In this document: piece after piece, positions 29,087-29,868 of the stretch
How positions within the stretch are numbered: position 1 is the stretch's first letter
Layout of the letters: each line of letters begins with the position of its first letter
From: DATNFP01 sp035606335
GTDB taxonomy: Bacteria; Bacteroidota; Bacteroidia; Chitinophagales; Chitinophagaceae
Assembly: GCA_035606335.1 (NCBI GenBank)
Contig: DATNFP010000195.1
Span: 1-29,868 of the forward strand
Direction of reading: 5' to 3'
DNA length: 29,868 nucleotides
Made by a program: the position numbers and the translations under genes
Notes under the pieces: model-generated
What the model saw: only the letters and a program-made list of their open reading frames with translations
Told to the model about the DNA's origin: nothing
Database searches by the model: none

Positions 29087-29868
29087 TTACCCAGCCCAGC
29101 CTTCTCTATCAAGGCTGCGGTATTGGATGGCTTCTGCAAGATGTTCAGGTTTTATGTCTTCGCTATCAGCAAGGTCGGCTATGGTACGGGAAACTTTCAA
29201 TATTCTGTCATAAGCACGGGCGGAAAGATTGAGCCTGTCCATAGCTGTCTTTAATAAATTCTGGCCTATAGAATTGATGACACATATCTCTTTCAGCAAC
29301 TTACTGCTCATTTGTGCATTGCTGTAAGTACCTGGATGATCCGCAAAACGTTTTGTTTGTATATCACGTGCCTTTAATACCCTTGTTCTTACATCAGCAC
29401 TTGGCTCTGATGATTTTTGAGAAGATAATTCACTAAAGGCAACAGGTGTAACTTCCACATGCAGATCTATTCTATCCAGTAAGGGACCTGAAACTTTATT
29501 AAGATAACGCTGCACCACTACAGGGGTGCATGTACACTCTTTTTCAGGATGATTAAAATAGCCACACGGACATGGATTCATAGAAGCAATGAGCATAAAG
29601 CTAGCCGGAAAATCAATGCTCACTTTGGCACGAGAGATAGACACTTTGCGCTCTTCCATTGGCTGGCGCATTACCTCAAGCACAGTGCGTTTAAATTCCG
29701 GTAATTCATCAAGAAATAAAACTCCATTGTGTGCCAACGATATTTCGCCTGGTTGTGGCATACCACCACCACCAACCAATGCCACATCGCTAATTGTGTG
29801 ATGTGGTGAACGGAACGGCCGTTGTGCTATAAGTGAGGTATTAGTTGGTAGCTTCCCTGCTACCGAAT
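29087..29868 (-). CDS. YifB/ComM-type Mg-chelatase-like AAA+ ATPase (partial, N-terminus outside)
   Basis: About 260 codons of the C-terminal part are visible; the gene continues past the window edge, so Walker A is not seen. Visible parts: RPFRSPHHTISDVALVGGG at the edge, PQPGEISLAHNGVLFLDELPEF (Walker B with DE), the Cys-rich insertion SMNPCPCGYFNHPEKECTC with PVVVQRYLNKVSGPLLDRIDLHVEV (arginine-finger/sensor region), and the C-terminal Mg_chelatase_C helical domain ending EDIKPEHLAEAIQYRSLDREGW. YifB/ComM is a hexameric helicase that promotes branch migration during natural transformation (shown in Vibrio and Haemophilus). The frame stays open to base 29868. Confidence 0.95.
   Translation of the reverse strand, partial: SVAGKLPTNTSLIAQRPFRSPHHTISDVALVGGGGMPQPGEISLAHNGVLFLDELPEFKRTVLEVMRQPMEERKVSISRAKVSIDFPASFMLIASMNPCPCGYFNHPEKECTCTPVVVQRYLNKVSGPLLDRIDLHVEVTPVAFSELSSQKSSEPSADVRTRVLKARDIQTKRFADHPGTYSNAQMSSKLLKEICVINSIGQNLLKTAMDRLNLSARAYDRILKVSRTIADLADSEDIKPEHLAEAIQYRSLDREGWAG

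Overview
The window looks like chromosomal DNA of a Bacteroidota bacterium, most likely Chitinophagaceae or a close relative. The base composition is AT-rich. Several promoters fit the Bacteroidota consensus (TTTG, about 21 nt, TAnnTTTG). Two secreted proteins end in type IX secretion (Por) sorting domains, and there are phylum-typical families (BatA, DUF4199, an HTH-less NtrC-type regulator, a degenerate dihydroorotase). No rRNA, tRNA, CRISPR array, transposase or integrase is visible.

Layout. (1) 145-4942, minus strand: a tight operon of BatA-domain protein, metal-site-less dihydroorotase homologue, DUF4199 membrane protein and GT2 glycosyltransferase. (2) 5120-8151, plus: an RND/MMPL exporter followed by a fatty-acid 2-hydroxylase-like enzyme, suggesting lipid modification and transport. 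(3) 8158-10537, minus: a four-gene operon of pirin, DUF1003, YjdI-type Fe-S protein and CoA pyrophosphatase. (4) 10697-12645, plus: a secreted YwqK/MORN-repeat protein and a REC-AAA+ sigma-54-type activator without a DNA-binding domain. (5) 12740-14868, plus: two tiny His/Tyr-rich lipoproteins, each followed by a related hairpin, then two outer-membrane beta-barrel proteins. (6) 14916-17672: a small unknown protein, an AT-rich stretch with two intrinsic terminators and a possible small RNA, then a minus-strand set (stand-alone DnaA domain IV protein, 46-aa basic ORF, DUF4406 protein) divergent from a CI/LexA-like S24 repressor. (7) 17676-19212: GNAT acetyltransferase, YceI protein with a 20-bp palindrome over its promoter, and a small membrane protein. 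(8) 19282-24603, plus: an S41 peptidase and an M43-type protein whose HExxH motif is destroyed, both with T9SS tails, then DUF1579-like and NTF2-like proteins. (9) 24726-28175, minus: a TetR regulator and a DoxX-nitroreductase-pirin-FrnE/DsbA operon that share a CTAACnnnGTTA motif. (10) 28404-29868: a YdjM-like membrane protein and the C-terminal part of a YifB/ComM ATPase running off the end.

Most genes are ordinary housekeeping or accessory genes. The parts I consider most worth a second look are the phage-like regulatory module at 15661-17672, the TetR redox circuit at 24726-28242 with three candidate operators, the dead M43 protease homologue, and the twin mini-lipoprotein/hairpin units at 12740-13268. 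All family assignments come from reading the protein sequences and motifs; no database search was possible.
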